A DNA stretch of 64,000 nucleotides from Anastatus disparis (GCA_017163975.1 JAFFSR010000353.1:1988501-2052500), one strand, 5' to 3'. Shown: positions 34,901 through 46,980, numbered from the stretch's first letter. Program-made: numbers and translations. The notes: generated from the letters alone by a model not told the origin.

Positions 34901-35912
34901 CTTAATGATCATTCATCCAGTATTTATCTATATTTATCAAGGAATTATAGAAATAAAATTTTTTTCAATTTATTTTATATACTTATATTTTTTATTAATC
35001 TGCCAAATAAAGCTCAATACATTTAATTTCAACGATGAGCCGAAAGCACAACATTCCCTTTCGATGTTGGAAACGAAATGTCGCAACTTTTGGCTTATTC
35101 TTCAAAAAGAAAGTATATTAACTAAAAAATAAAAATTGTTCGTTTCATAGCTCATGTTTGTTGTCGTCGCTTTTGGCTTAGGTCTCAATTTAAACTTGCA
35201 TTAAGCTGACCAATGCGTTTCTTTTCAAGGTTAACACTATAGTAATTTTTCCATAAATTCCCAAATTAGCTCGATTTATTTGTCGCTATCGAAAATAAAA
35301 CATGAAATAATTTGAAAATGATTTAAATTAATTTATGAGTGTGAAAAATACAGGAAAATAAAAATGGAATACTAAAAATAATTGAAAATAAATAAAAACT
35401 TAGAAATGTTTTAAATGCTAAGAATATAGCCGAATAAGTATGTGATTTTCCTGGAACTTTGCTTATTCTTTTGTCTTGTCAAAAAACTAAGATCCTGAAA
35501 GTTTCAGTTCCCTAGGCTCAAAATTGGCTTAATAACCTCAAAAAACGTGTTTTTTAGTTTTTTTGCTATAATTACGAGAATTCTCCAAAATTCTAAATCG
35601 AGGTGAAAGAGGACGGTAATACGCATATATTTAGTGAATAGATAGAACTTTACGAGCCTCAACCATAGCCTAAAAATACTTTTGAAAATTTCAAAATGGC
35701 CTGTACATTAATTGTATTGATGATTTTTTATTTTTGGCTTCTAAGAACTTTTATTTTCATAAAATCTAATATTCATGATTTTTGCGGAACTGTAGGAATG
35801 GTGGAAAGTACTAAAATATGAAAAAACTGAAAATTTTAAAGATTTATGGCGTTTTAGAGGCTCTATTGCATTCTGATCATGAAAATAACACCAAAAACAC
35901 GTTCAGCGATCT
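34901..35912. other. AT-rich DNA, nothing recognised
   Basis: Low GC with chance frames only. No repeat unit or domain seen. Confidence 0.45.
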
Positions 35913-37169
35913 AAAGAACCTTAAATATTGATATTTAGTCGGATTTATATCATATTCATCCATAAAATACGAGAATAAGCTTAAAAAAATCTTTTTTACC
36001 AAAAAGACTCCAGTAATCTTATTACCATCCTAAACTATAATTTCACCACGTCATCTTCGAAGTAACCTTAAAAATTTATTCACTGACCAATAACCTCCTT
36101 GATACTGGTTGTTAATCTTATTCAGTACGATTTTTGGCCAAAAGATATGAAATTAACCTTAAAATATTCACTTAGTGACTAAAAATGACCTCAACTATCA
36201 TTTTTCTGTCGTGTTCAAAACAATATATTGGACAAAAAAATATATTGGAGGATTCTAAGAGAATATTTTTTGAAAACAAAAGAAAAATAATAAAAAAATA
36301 TAAGGAAAATTTGGATTAAAGAAAATTAATTTTAAATAAAGAATTATATTTAGTTGGAAAGAAAGAAATTATTAAATTGTGAAAGATATGTGAATTCCAA
36401 ATATTTGACAATTCATAAAGAAAAATACAAATTTTGGATAATTATTTTGAAAAGGAAATAAAAGAAGAAAAGCCACTGGTAATTTATTTAAAATAAAGAA
36501 TAATAATTTTTAATTAAATAATGAAATTAAACAAGAAATCAATTGTAAAATTATTAACAAGGAACGGAATTTACCCAAATGAAAAGAGACAAAAAATTCA
36601 AGTTTAAATTATAACGTATTTTATTTTACTTAATGGTACAAATTCTCAGGCAAGCTCACGCTTCGACAGCTCAAACTCAACTGACTCTCGCGCGCTTGTT
36701 CTCAAGCTTCGAGCTATTACTCCCCACCTTTCTTGAGTTCAACAAAGGAAAAACCCCACACTACAAATCTTAACGCTACTTTTCTTTTTCGCGATCCCCA
36801 CCATATTTCCCGTCTAAGCTTTATGGATCGGCAAAAATGCGGCGGTAAAACAAAGACGGAAAATATGGTTTTCAAATATAATTCTGGAAAAATAACGAAA
36901 TATTAAGTAATGCATTCTCACTGTCGTAGCGTGTGCTTTTACAAATTTTTAAACATTTTTGTTACAAAGTAAGTAAATTTTTATTTTTGTTTATTTATTT
37001 ATTTATTTTTATTTTATTTCATATTTAAATCAACTTAACAAATCTAATAATTTGATTAACTTAATTACTGTCGAATTAACACCACCAAAATATCACCAAA
37101 TAATGCGCCTAGTCAGCAAAAATATTGCATTTTGTGCTACTTTATGATTTAAAAGTAATTAACATCAAA

Positions 37170-38545
37170 ATAGTAATATAATATTACTAAAATATTTTCC
37201 CAGTTTAAAGATGTATTTAAGTATTTCTAGTAGCATGCCGAGCTTGTGTTGGAGTACAAGCATGCTGGTGAACCCCACACAGCATAAAGCGTTTAAAATA
37301 TTACCGAAATATTTAAAAGCATTTCATGCTGTGCGGGACAGCTCTGTAGTTTATATTTGTTAGTATTACAGTAAAAGATGTAGTTTCTGATTATAAAAGA
37401 GAAATCATGCCCTGATAAGAATCCCATTCTTTACGGTATTAACTGTTCGAATTAGAAAATAAAAACAATGATTATATAACACAAGAACATAACGATAATT
37501 TACAAAAATATGCACATTCAGGCAATATGAAACTGAAAATAAATTAGTTTGCTATTTTAGTTGATAATGAAAAAAATATTATCTTTATTAAACTTGAAAT
37601 ATGATTTAATTATTCAGAAAATTGTTACTTTTTATATTATTAATTTTTTATTTGCTTACTATTTGTTATTCGTTATTTTTATTTATAATTCAGTTAAATT
37701 CGGTTTTTAATTTTAAAAATAATTATTTAATAATAATTTGGTAATAAAATATTTTTTTTTAAATTATGAAGAAAAAAAATTGTGTGCACCGAGGTTTGAA
37801 TTTACGATCAAAACAAAAGATAATACAAGTTCATCAAACCCTCCACAAGTTCAATCACATTTGAATTTTAACCTACATGATGTTGATTACCTCATATTTT
37901 TATATATCACGTTCTTTAATTGAGGGCATGGGTTCAAACCTGGGTACACACAATTTTTTTCTTCAAAATTTTGTTCTAAATATTTTATAACTAAATTATT
38001 ATTATATAATTATTTTTAAAATTAAAAACTGAATTTAACTGAATTATAAATAAAAATAACGAATAACAAATAGTAAGCGAATAAAAAATTAGTAATTTAA
38101 AAATTAACAATTTTTTGAATAACTAAATCATATTTCAAGTTTAATAAAGATAATATTTTTTTCGTTATCAACTAAAATAGCAAACTAATTTATTTTCAGT
38201 TTCATATTGCCTAAATGTGCATATTTTTGTAAATTATCGTTATGTTCTTGTGTTATATAATCATTTTTTTCATTTTTTAATTCGAACAGTTAATACCGTA
38301 AAGAATGGGATTCTTATCAGGGCATGATTTCTCTTTCATAATCAGAAACTACATCTTCTATTGTAACACTAACAAATATAAACTACAGAACTGTCCCGCA
38401 CAGCATGAAATGTTTTGAAATATTTTGGAAATATTTTAATCGTTTTATACTGTGTGGGGTTCACCTGCTTGCTTGCACTCCAACACAAGCTCAGCACGCT
38501 GGCATGTTAGAAATACTTTCTTAAAATATATCTTTGAAGTGGGAA
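37170..38545. mobile_element. Inner 1.38-kb palindrome with tRNA-like core
   Basis: About 600-bp arms, roughly 90% identical by eye, surround a ~120-bp spacer. Next to the spacer both arms carry a B-box-like sequence (ATGGGTTCAAACCTGGGTAC on the plus strand at 37928-37950, and its diverged inverse at 37788-37805). The outer parts contain the CACACAGCATGAAA / TTTCATGCTGTGCGGG hairpin also seen at 15.2 kb, plus a CCCTGATnAG...TTTACGGTAT block shared with 56.7 kb. It is a chimera of several MITE families. Confidence 0.75.
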
Positions 38546-38705
38546 AATATTTTAGTAATATCGCACAGAATAATATAAACAATCTCAGTAAGAAGTTGTT
38601 AGAATCCTCCAAATACTTCCTTAAAATATATCTTCGAACTGGGAAAATATTTTAGTAATATTGCACAGAATAATATAAACAATCTCAGTAAGAAGTTCTT
38701 GGAAT
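38523..38705. repeat. ~107-bp tandem duplication
   Basis: CTTAAAATATATCTTTGAAG, GGGAAAATATTTTAGTAATA and AATATAAACAATCTCAGTAA each occur twice in direct order, offset about 107 bp. The second copy joins the outer right arm of the nested palindrome. Confidence 0.85.
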
Positions 38706-38997
38706 CCTTCAATATATTTTTTGTCCAATATGTTGTTTTGAACAGAACAGAAAAATGATAGTTGAGGTCATTTTCAGTCACTAAGTGAATATTTTGAATC
38801 AGTATCAAGAAGGTTATTGGCCAGTGAATGAATTTTTAAGGTTACTTCGAAGATGACGTGGTGAAATTATAGTTTATGATGGTAATAAAAAGATTATAGG
38901 AGTCTTTTTGGTCGAAAAACGGTTTTTTAAGCTTATTCTCGTAATTTATGGATAAATATGATATAAATCCGACTGAATATCAATATTTAGGGTTTTA

Positions 38998-38999
<2 letters not shown>

Positions 39000-39060
<61 letters not shown>

Positions 39061-39082
39061 GTATTTCATATATATATATATA
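39000..39082. repeat. (AT)n microsatellite
   Basis: Interrupted AT run that terminates the outer arm of the nested palindrome. The IYIYIY translation across it is an artefact. Confidence 0.95.
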
Positions 39083-39261
39083 AAATTGTTAACGTCAATT
39101 GATATAAATTCATTAAAAATTTACAGATATAGGTAGTTATGAATTCTTGTTTCTTGTTTTGAAAATAAAATAAAATTTTTAAAAGAATATGAAAGTTGAT
39201 TTGATATACATGATTAAAAATTATTTTTTTTTATAAAATATATGTGTATCAAGGTAGTTAC

Positions 39262-40273
39262 CCTGGTAGCAAAATCTGCCGCACTCAAAGTGTGCTGCAC
39301 ACGCATGGTCTGCTTCCGACTTTTACTCTGATATTGCTGGCAGATGATTACAACAGATGCGTGTAGCATACTTGCGTCAAAATTGCAGCAAAGTAGTGCT
39401 ATTCTTTAAAACGGAATATTACACTTGCACGCGCAGCAGAAATGCAAGATAATTGATGTATGCATGTTAAACAGATGAGTGCAACATAATTGCATCAGAA
39501 TTGCGAATGGCAATTGCAAATAGGAGATAGCAATAATGCACGCGTACATTCAGCAGAAACGCTTGCAGTAAAATTACGTGAAAATTGCGCCAGACATGTG
39601 TGGCAGATGAGTGCAGCATAATTGCATAAGAATTGCGAACGGCAATTGCAAATAGGAGATAGCAATAAAGCACGCGTACATACGGCAGCAATGAATCAGA
39701 ATTGCGGTAGAAGCATGCAGCATACGCGTGCGTATTCTTATACAAGTTGAGCTTAATATATTGATCCAGAAATTCATCAATCACAAATATTTTATTAAAC
39801 TTATGTCTAAAATAAATGATGCTCTTAAAACTAAACTGTAACAAAGAATAAAATTATAAATATTTATGAACGTTTATTTAATAAATAGAAAAAGTAAAAA
39901 AACAATTACCAAATCAGCTATTCTACATCAGCAGCATTTATGCCGTATGTACTCGTGCATTATTCTTATCCCTTATGTACAATTGTCATTCGCAATTCTG
40001 ATGTAATTATGCTGCACATATCTGCTTAATGTACATGCATCAATTATTCTGTAATTTCGCTGCGCGTGCAAGTGCGATATTTTTATTTTAAAAAATAACA
40101 CTCTTCCACTGCAATTTTAGCGCAAGTATGCTGAACGCGTCTGTTGTTATCATCTGCCAGCAAAAACATGGTAAAAGTCGGAAGCAGACATGGTATACAT
40201 TGCTGTAATTTTCGTGCATACACGCGAAATTGCAGGCAAATTGCAGCAACATTGCGATGGACTTGCTACCAAG
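39262..40273. mobile_element. 1.0-kb TIR element with CCTGGTAGCAA ends
   Basis: CCTGGTAGCAAAATCTGCC at the left is matched inversely by GCTACCAAGG at the right, and homology continues inward for about 290 bp (GGAAGCAGAC, ATCTGCCAGCA, GCAGCGAAAT-type blocks). Inside lies a direct duplication of ~130 bp (GCAGATGAGTGCARCATAAT, TAGGAGATAGCAATAA at 39470-39545 and 39600-39675). No transposase is present, so it is a non-autonomous DNA transposon. Confidence 0.75.
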
Positions 40274-43130
40274 GTATAGAAATTGAATTTGGAAAAAAAA
40301 AACGAAATAAAGTATTTAGCAGATATATTAAATATATTAAACTCTTAGAGAAAATGCGAGGCCATATTAGTCCCAGCCACTTAAGGCTAGGTGGTGGTTG
40401 TCCCAGCCACTTAAGGCAAGGTAGTGGTAGTCCCAGCAACTTAAGGCAAGGACATGGTAGTCCCAGCCACTTAGAGCAAGGACATGGTAGTCCCAGCCAC
40501 ATAAGGCAAGGTGGTGGTTGTCCCAGCTACTTAAGGCAAGGTGGTAGTAATCCTAGACACTTAAGGCAAGAAGGTGGTTGTCCCAGCCATTTGAGGCAAA
40601 GTGGTGATAGTCCTAGTTACTTAAGGCAAGGACATGGTTGTCCCAGACACTTAATGCAAGGACATGGTAGTCCCAGCTACTTAAGGCTAGGTAGTGATAG
40701 TCCCAGCCACTCAAGGCAAGGACATGGTAGTCCCAGCCACTTAATTCAAGGACATGGTAGTCCCAGCCACTTAAGGCAAGGTGGTGGTTGTCCCAGCCAC
40801 TTAAGGCAAGGTGGTGGTAGTCCCAGCCACTTAGGGCAAGGTCATGGTAGTCCCATCCACTTAAGGCCAGGACATGGTAGTCTCAGCCACTTAAAGCAAG
40901 GACATGTTAGTCCCAGCCATTTAAGGCAAGGTGGTGGTTGTCCCAGCCACTGAAGGAAAGGTGGTGGTAGTCCCAGACACTTAAGGCAAGGAGGTGGTTG
41001 TCCCAGCCACTTAAGTCGAGGTGGTGGTTGATCTAGTTACTTAAGGCAAGGACATGGTTCTCCCAGCCACTTAAGGCAAGGTGGTGGTTCTCCCAGACAC
41101 TTAAGGCAAGGTGGTGGTAGTCCCAGCCACTCAAGGCAAGGACATGGGAGTTCCAGCTACTTAAGGCAAGGACATGGTAGTCTCAGCCACTTAAAACAAG
41201 GACATGTTAGTCCCAGCAACTTAAGGCAAGGTGGTGGTTGTCCCAGCAACTGAAGGAAAGGTGGTGGTAGTCCTAGCCACTTAAGGCAAGGACATGATAG
41301 TTTCAGCCACTTAAGGCAAGGACATGGTAGTTTCAGTCACTTAAGGCAAGCTGGTGCTTGTCCCAGCCACTGAAGGCTAGGTGGTGGTTGTCCCAGCCAC
41401 TAAAGGCAAGGACATGGTAGTCGCAGCCACTTAATGGAAGGACATGGTAGTCCCAGCCACTTAAGGCAAGGACATGGTAGCCCAGCCACTTAAGGCAATG
41501 TGGTGGTTGTCCCAGCCACTTAAGGAAAGGTGGTGGTAGTCCCAGCTACTTGAGGCAAGGACATGGTAGTCTTATCCACCTAAGGCCAGGACATAGCAGT
41601 CGCAGCAATTTAAAGCAAGGACATGGTAGTCTCAGCTACTAAAGGCAAGGTGGTGTTTGTCCCAGCCACTTTAGGCAAGGTAGTGGTAGTCCCAGACACT
41701 TAAGGCAAGAAGGTGGTTGTCCCAGCCACTTATGACAAGGTGGTGGTTGTCCTAGTTACTTAAGGCAAAGACATGGTTGTCCCAGCTAATCAAGGCAAGG
41801 TAGTGGTTCTCCGAGCTACTTAAGGCAAGGACACGGTAGTCCCAGCCACTGAAGATAAGGTGGTGGTTGTTCCAGCCACTTAAGGCATGGTGGTCGTAGT
41901 CCTAGCCACTCAAGGCAAGGACATGGTAGTTTCAGCTACTTAAGGCAAGGACATGGTAGTCCCAGTCACTTAAGGCAAGGTGGTGGTTGTCCCAGCCACT
42001 TACGGCAAGGTGGTGGTAGTCCTAGCAACTTTAGGCAAGGACATGGTAGTCCCAGCCACTGAAGGCAAGAAAATAGTAGTTTCAGCCACTTAAGGCAAGG
42101 ACATGTTAGTCCTAGGCACTGAAGGCAAGGTGGTGGTTGTTTTAGCCACTTAAGGCAAGTTGGTGGTAGTCCCAGCCACTCAAGGCAAGGACATGGTAGT
42201 TTTAGCCACTTAAGGCAAGAACATGGTAGTTCCAGTCACTTAAGGCAAGGTCGTGGTGGTCCGAGCCACTTAAGGCAAGGACATGGTAGTTCTAGTCACT
42301 TAAGGCAAGGTGGTGGTAGTCTCAGCCACTTAAGGCAAGGACATGGTAGTTTCAGCTACTTCAGGCAAGGTGGTGGTTGTCCTAGTTACTTAAGGCAAAG
42401 ACATGGTTGTCCCAGCTATTCAAGGCAAGGTGGTTGTTCTCCCAGCTACTTAAGGCAAGGACGTGGTAGTCCCAGCCACTGAAGGTAAGGTGGTGGTTGT
42501 TCCAGATACTTAAGGCAAGGTGGTGGTAGTCCCAGCCACTCAAGGCAAGGACATGGGAGTCCCAGCTTCTTAATGCAAGGCTATGGTAGTCCCAGCTACT
42601 TAATGCAAGGCCATGGTAGTCCCAGCTACTTAAGGCTAGGTGGTGGTTGTCTCAGCCAATTAAGTCAAGGTGGTGGTAGTTCCAGCAACTCAAGGCACGA
42701 ACATGGTAGTCCCAGCCACTTAAGGCAAGGACATGGTAGTCTCAGCCTCTTAAGGCAAGGATATGTTTGTCCTAGCCATTGAAAGCAAGGTGGTGGTTGT
42801 TCTAGCCACTTAAGGCAAGGTGATGGTAGTCCCAGCCACTCAGGGCAAGGACATGGTAGTCCCAGTCACTTAAGGCAAGGTGGTGGTTGTCTCAGCCTTT
42901 AAGGCAAGGTGGTGATTGTCCTAGTTACTTAAGGCAAGGACATGGTTGTCCCAACCACTTAAGGCAAGGTGGTGGTTGTTCGAGCCACTTAAGGCTAGGT
43001 GGTGGTTGTCCCGGCCACTTGAGGCGAGGTGGTGGTAGTCCTAGCAACTTAAGGCAAGGACATGGTAGTCCCAGCTACTTAAGGCAAGGACATGGTAGTC
43101 CCAGCCACTGAAGGTAAGGTGGTGGTTGTT

Positions 43131-43487
43131 CCTTGTTGGGAAGAGTTGTTTGTTATTTACTCAAGTATTAATTGGTGTATCTTCAAAATAAAGGTTGATC
43201 GCAATAGATATTATTATTATGAATATCTATGCACAAGAAAAAAAAATCGACCGATTTGTTTTTGAGAAAAGTGAGGAACGCCGAAGTAAAAGATTATGTT
43301 TATAATATTTTCGCGTTCCTTACTTTTCTTAAAATGAAGCGATGGATTTTATTTTTCTTTTGCATAAATATTTGTAATAATAATATCTATTGCGCTTAAC
43401 CTTCAATATGCAGATACATTGATTAATACTTGAGTAAATAACAAAAATGCCAATTAGACAAGGACAGCGAATCCGGCCTGCTCTTAA
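43131..43487. mobile_element. TTAA-terminus foldback inside the minisatellite (copy A)
   Basis: Arms GTTATTTACTCAAGTATTAA...ATTATTATGAATATC pair with the inverse near 43330-43443. The right terminus reads on the opposite strand TTAAGAGCAGGCCGGATTCG, then CTGTCCTTGTCTAATTGG, the shared family end. The left arm starts at CCTTGTT, so its outer ~22 bp are missing. At the right the terminal TTAA is continuous with a repeat unit (CTCTTAAGGCAAGG). Confidence 0.8.
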
Positions 43488-44736
43488 GGCAAGGTGGTGG
43501 AAGTCCTAGCAACTTAAAGGCAAGGACATGGTAGTCCCAGCCACTTAAGGCAAGGACGTGGTAGTCCTAGCCACTGAAGGCAAGGTGGTGATTGTCCCAG
43601 CCACTTACGGCAAGGTGGTGGTAGTCCTAGCAACTTTAGGCAAGGACATGGTAGTCCCAGCCACTGAAGGCAAGAAAATAGTAGTTTCAGCCACTTAAGG
43701 CAAGGACATGTTAGTCCTAGGCACTGAAGGCAAGGTGGTGGTTGTTTTAGCCACTTAAGGCAAGTTGGTGGTAGTCCCAGCCACTCAAGGCAAGGACATG
43801 GTAGTTTTAGCCACTTAAGGCAAGAACATGGTAGTTCCAGTCACTTAAGGCAAGGTGGTGGTGGTCCGAGCCACTTAAGGCAAGGACATGGTAGTTCTAG
43901 TCACTTAAGGCAAGGTGGTGGTAGTCTCAGCCACTTAAGGCAAGGACATGGTAGTTTCAGCCACTTCAGGCAAGGTGGTGGTTGTCCTAGTTACTTAAGG
44001 CAAAGACATGGTTGTCCCAGCTATTCAAGGCAAGGTGGTTGTTCTCCCAGCTACTTAAGGCAAGGACGTGGTAGTCCCAGCCACTGAAGGTAAGGTGGTG
44101 GTTGTTCCAGATACTTAAGGCAAGGTGGTGGTAGTCCCAGCCACTCAAGGCAAGGACATGGGAGTCCCAGCTTCTTAATGCAAGGCTATGGTAGTCCCAG
44201 CTACTTAATGCAAGGCCATGGTAGTCCCAGCTACTTAAGGCTAGGTGGTGGTTGTCTCAGCCAATTAAGTCAAGGTGGTGGTAGTTCCAGCAACTCAAGG
44301 CACGAACATGGTAGTCCCAGCCACTTAAGGCAAGGACATGGTAGTCTAAGCCTCTTAAGGCAAGGATATGTTAGTCCTAGCCATTGAAAGCAAGGTGGTG
44401 GTTGTTCTAGCCACTTAAGGCAAGGTGATGGTAGTCCCAGCCACTCAGGGCAAGGACATGGTAGTCCCAGTCACTTAAGGCAAGGTGGTGGTTGTCTCAG
44501 CCTTTTAAGGCAAGGTGGTGATTGTCCTAGTTACTTAAGGCAAGGACATGGTTGTCCCAACCACTTAAGGCAAGGTGGTGGTTGTTCGAGCCACTTAAGG
44601 CTAGGTGGTGGTTGTCCCGGCCACTTGAGGCAAGGTGGTGGTAGTCCCAGCAACTTAAGGCAAGGACATGGTAGTCCCAGCTACTTAAGGCAAAGACATG
44701 GTAGTCCCAGCCACTGAAGGTAAGGTGGTGGTTGTT

Positions 44737-45093
44737 CCTTGTTGGGAAGAGTTGTTTGTTATTTACTCAAGTATTAATTGGTGTATCTTCAAAATAAAGG
44801 TTGATCGCAATAGATATTATTATTATGAATATCTATGCACAAGAAAAAAAAATCGACCGATTTGTTTTTGAGAAAAGTGAGGAACGCCGAAGTAAAAGAT
44901 TATGTTTATAATATTTTCGCGTTCCTTACTTTTCTTAAAATGAAGCGATGGATTTTATTTTTCTTTTGCATAAATATTTGTAATAATAATATCTATTGCG
45001 CTTAACCTTCAATATGCAGATACATTGATTAATACTTGAGTAAATAACAAAAATGCCAATTAGACAAGGACAGCGAATCCGGCCTGCTCTTAA
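44737..45093. mobile_element. TTAA-terminus foldback inside the minisatellite (copy B)
   Basis: A virtually identical copy of 43131-43487, carried along in the 1.6-kb tandem duplication, including the same truncated left end and the same TTAA junction on the right. It is therefore not an independent insertion. Confidence 0.85.
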
Positions 45094-45281
45094 GGCAAGG
45101 TGGTGGAAGTCCTAGCAACTTAAGGCAAGGACATGGTAGTCCCAGCCACTTAAGGCAAGGACGTGGTAGTCCTAGCCACTGAAGGCAAGGTGGTGATTGT
45201 CCCAGCCACTTAAGGCAAGGTGGTGGTTGTTCTTAGGGAAAGGTATCTGACGTCATATTAAATGTAACTTGATAAGAAATT

Positions 45282-46348
45282 TTATTCAAAGAAATGTTTA
45301 AACAGTTGACCATTATTATCAAGGCATAACTGAATTCGGTTTTGAAAACTTTGAATGGTGGCTAAATGAACATTTCTTGGAATGTTTCGACATGCGGTTG
45401 TTATGCGTTGCATCATATTTTCTCTTGTGGTCGGTGCTTCAGCATAGACTATATTTTTCAGATAACCCCACAAAATAATGTCTAAGCTTGTCAAATCTGG
45501 ACATCTCGGGCATCATTTTCAGTTCTACCACGTCCTATCCATTGATTAGTAAATTTGATGTTTAAATATCGACGAACAATCCTGGAAAAATAAGCAGGTG
45601 CACCATCATGCTGAAACCACATGCGGAGTCTCGTGTATAGATCCACATTTTCGAGTAATCCCGGTAAATCATTTCTTAAAAAATGTAAATAGTTACGTCC
45701 ATTTACGTTTTTGTCGAAGTAATAGGGTCCAATCAAGTATCCATTCATAATACCGCTCCACAGGATCAAACTCCAACGTTGCTGATGATTTACTTCTTGA
45801 TGTTAGTGAGGATTTTGGACAGACCAGTAATGGCAATTGTGCCTGTTAAGTTGACCAGTATTATGAAAAGTGGCTTTATCACTAAATAAGACGTAATTAA
45901 AAATATCTGGATCTTGTTGTATCATTCTTTGTGCCCAAGCACAAAATTGACGCCTTTGTTCGAAGCCCCTACATTGCAATAGTTGTGTCAATGTTATGTG
46001 GTAAGGATGGAATTTGTGAACTTTCAATATTCGGTGCACCGTGGATTTTAGAATACCTAATTGTCTTTCAATTTCTCGAGTACTAACACGGGGGTCAATG
46101 GCTACCATCCCTAACACTGCGAGCACTTGGGGGTCATCCCTTTCTGGAACATTAGTTCTTGCTCTTTGTCGCGGACCGACTGGTCGTTGACGTTGGGGCT
46201 CTACAAGTTTCGCAATGGTACGATCGTTTGGGTGTCTTCTATCGGGGAAACGATTACGGTATAACGTTGCTGCTTGTAAATAATTACCATGGCATTCTCC
46301 AAGCACAAGAATAATATCTACTATTTCATTGGAGGTATAATCTGGCAT
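45282..46348 (-). pseudogene. IS630-Tc1-mariner-type transposase (D-D-41-D-like), broken
   Basis: Reading leftwards from the ATG at 46348: an N-terminal helix-turn-helix region of the DUF4817-like kind (NYLQAATLYRNRFPDRRHPN), a second HTH (STREIERQLGILKSTVHRIL), then the DDE catalytic core. The core has VLFSDKATF (first D, with K where E is usual), WFQHDGAPAY (second D) and SLDIILWG (third D). A TAA after NPH, near 45800, interrupts it. A frameshift near 45510, in the GGP...WP region, separates the last piece (45494-45282). Family members are about 350 residues and this matches in length when the pieces are combined. It lies between plus-oriented and inverse-oriented 30-bp repeats. It is dead as written. 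Confidence 0.85.
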
Positions 46349-46834
46349 TATGTGGTAAAGGTCTGACAGGCGAATTAACTTTACTTTGATCCTTCCAATT
46401 AAAGCGAGGATGTGAACGATGCAACCAATTAAGACAAGATCTTCATTCTTTTACCCACTTAAAGCAAAGTAGCTACTGATTAATCGTGTAATAGAAAAAT
46501 ATTAACACAAAAATTTTACGGAATTACTCAATTGTTATTTGTTTAAATGCCCACTTGTATACGTTCACACATCTGAAACGAATGCAAATAATTAAAATCA
46601 TTCAAAGAAGTTTTTGTAGAAAAGTATGTGAAAGATACACTCTTACGCGAAGTGTGTGATAAAAACCAAATACTTAACGAAGTGACAGTGCTCTAAATCA
46701 AGCATTCAAAATGATAGATATTATAACAATACAAATTATTACAATACAAATTATTCACGTAAATTGTATAACGACTAAATTTTCTATTATTCTTGATGAT
46801 AATAAGTGATTACATGATGATTAAGATGGTTATT
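46349..46834. other. AT-rich DNA with three decayed 30-bp units at 46391-46480
   Basis: CCAATTAAAGCGAGGATGTG, CCAATTAAGACAAGATCTTC and CCCACTTAAAGCAAAGTAGC follow each other at 30-base spacing and match the minisatellite unit loosely. The rest is AT-rich with no gene. Confidence 0.55.
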
Positions 46835-46960
46835 GATGATTGCGAATGGTCATTTGAGGTAACAGTGGTCAATTTCGGTTACCAGTGGTCACTGATGGTT
46901 GTGAATGGTCATTTAAGGTAACAGTGGTTAACTTCGGTTACTAGTGGTCATTGATGGTAG
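46835..46960. repeat. 59-bp tandem repeat (2.1 copies)
   Basis: GAATGGTCATTTGAGGTAAC at 46844 and GAATGGTCATTTAAGGTAAC at 46903 begin consecutive units that also share CAGTGGT, CTTCGGTTAC and AGTGGTCA. The repeat abuts the TTAA palindrome on its right. Confidence 0.8.
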
Positions 46961-46980
46961 CGAAATATTACTTGAGGTCC

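Larger units (their letters stand above)
35913..38999. mobile_element. Nested inverted-repeat complex (3.1 kb)
   Basis: Outer arms: 35913-36272 and 38697-38999 match inversely (CAATATTTAGKGTT region, AGTCGGATTTATATCATATT, ATAGTTGAGGTCATTTT). Inner arms: about 37170-37810 and 37930-38545 match inversely over ~600 bp (CCCCACACAGCAT, GGGCATGATTTCTCTTT, AATACCGTAAAGAATGGGAT, CAACTAAAATAGCAAACTAA). The centre near 37870 is a short spacer. The right outer arm stops exactly at an (AT)n run. I read this as one foldback inserted into another; neither encodes a protein. Confidence 0.75.
41985..45100 (+). repeat. 1,605-bp higher-order tandem duplication
   Basis: Two copies, roughly 41985-43500 and 43590-45105, share the same unit order, the same unusual variants (CTTACGGCAAGG, GCACGAACATGG, CAAGGCTATGG) and the same foldback, at an offset of 1605-1606 bp. 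Only a handful of differences are visible, so the duplication is recent. Unequal exchange within the minisatellite would explain it. Confidence 0.9.
40369..45232 (+). repeat. 30-bp minisatellite, ~138 units, with two foldback insertions
   Basis: The unit is CCCAGCCACTTAAGGCAAGG followed by ACATGGTAGT (type A) or TGGTGGTTGT (type B), in mixed order. Because 30 bp is ten codons, one frame reads S-P-S-H-L-R-Q-G-H/G-G repeatedly and stays open from about 40144 to 40953. It then meets TGA and TAA codons, so I do not regard it as protein-coding. Each unit contains TTAA within CTTAAGG. The array is interrupted at 43131-43487 and 44737-45093 by the same foldback. About 1.6 kb (41.9-43.5 kb) is duplicated in tandem (43.5-45.1 kb). 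Three decayed units lie at 46391-46480 and inverse units at 47369-47520. Confidence 0.95.

Noticed and set aside
39467..39844. 125-codon minus-strand ORF with repeated segments
   Set aside because: The repeats in the translation reflect the ~130-bp direct duplication inside a non-autonomous TIR element.
40144..40953. Protein-coding gene of 269 codons
   Set aside because: It is mainly the 30-bp minisatellite read in frame; stop codons occur in the same array just downstream, and there is no conserved N-terminal domain.
40369..45232. CRISPR-like array from 30-bp repeats
   Set aside because: The repeats are directly adjacent without unique spacers, and the context is eukaryotic transposon DNA.
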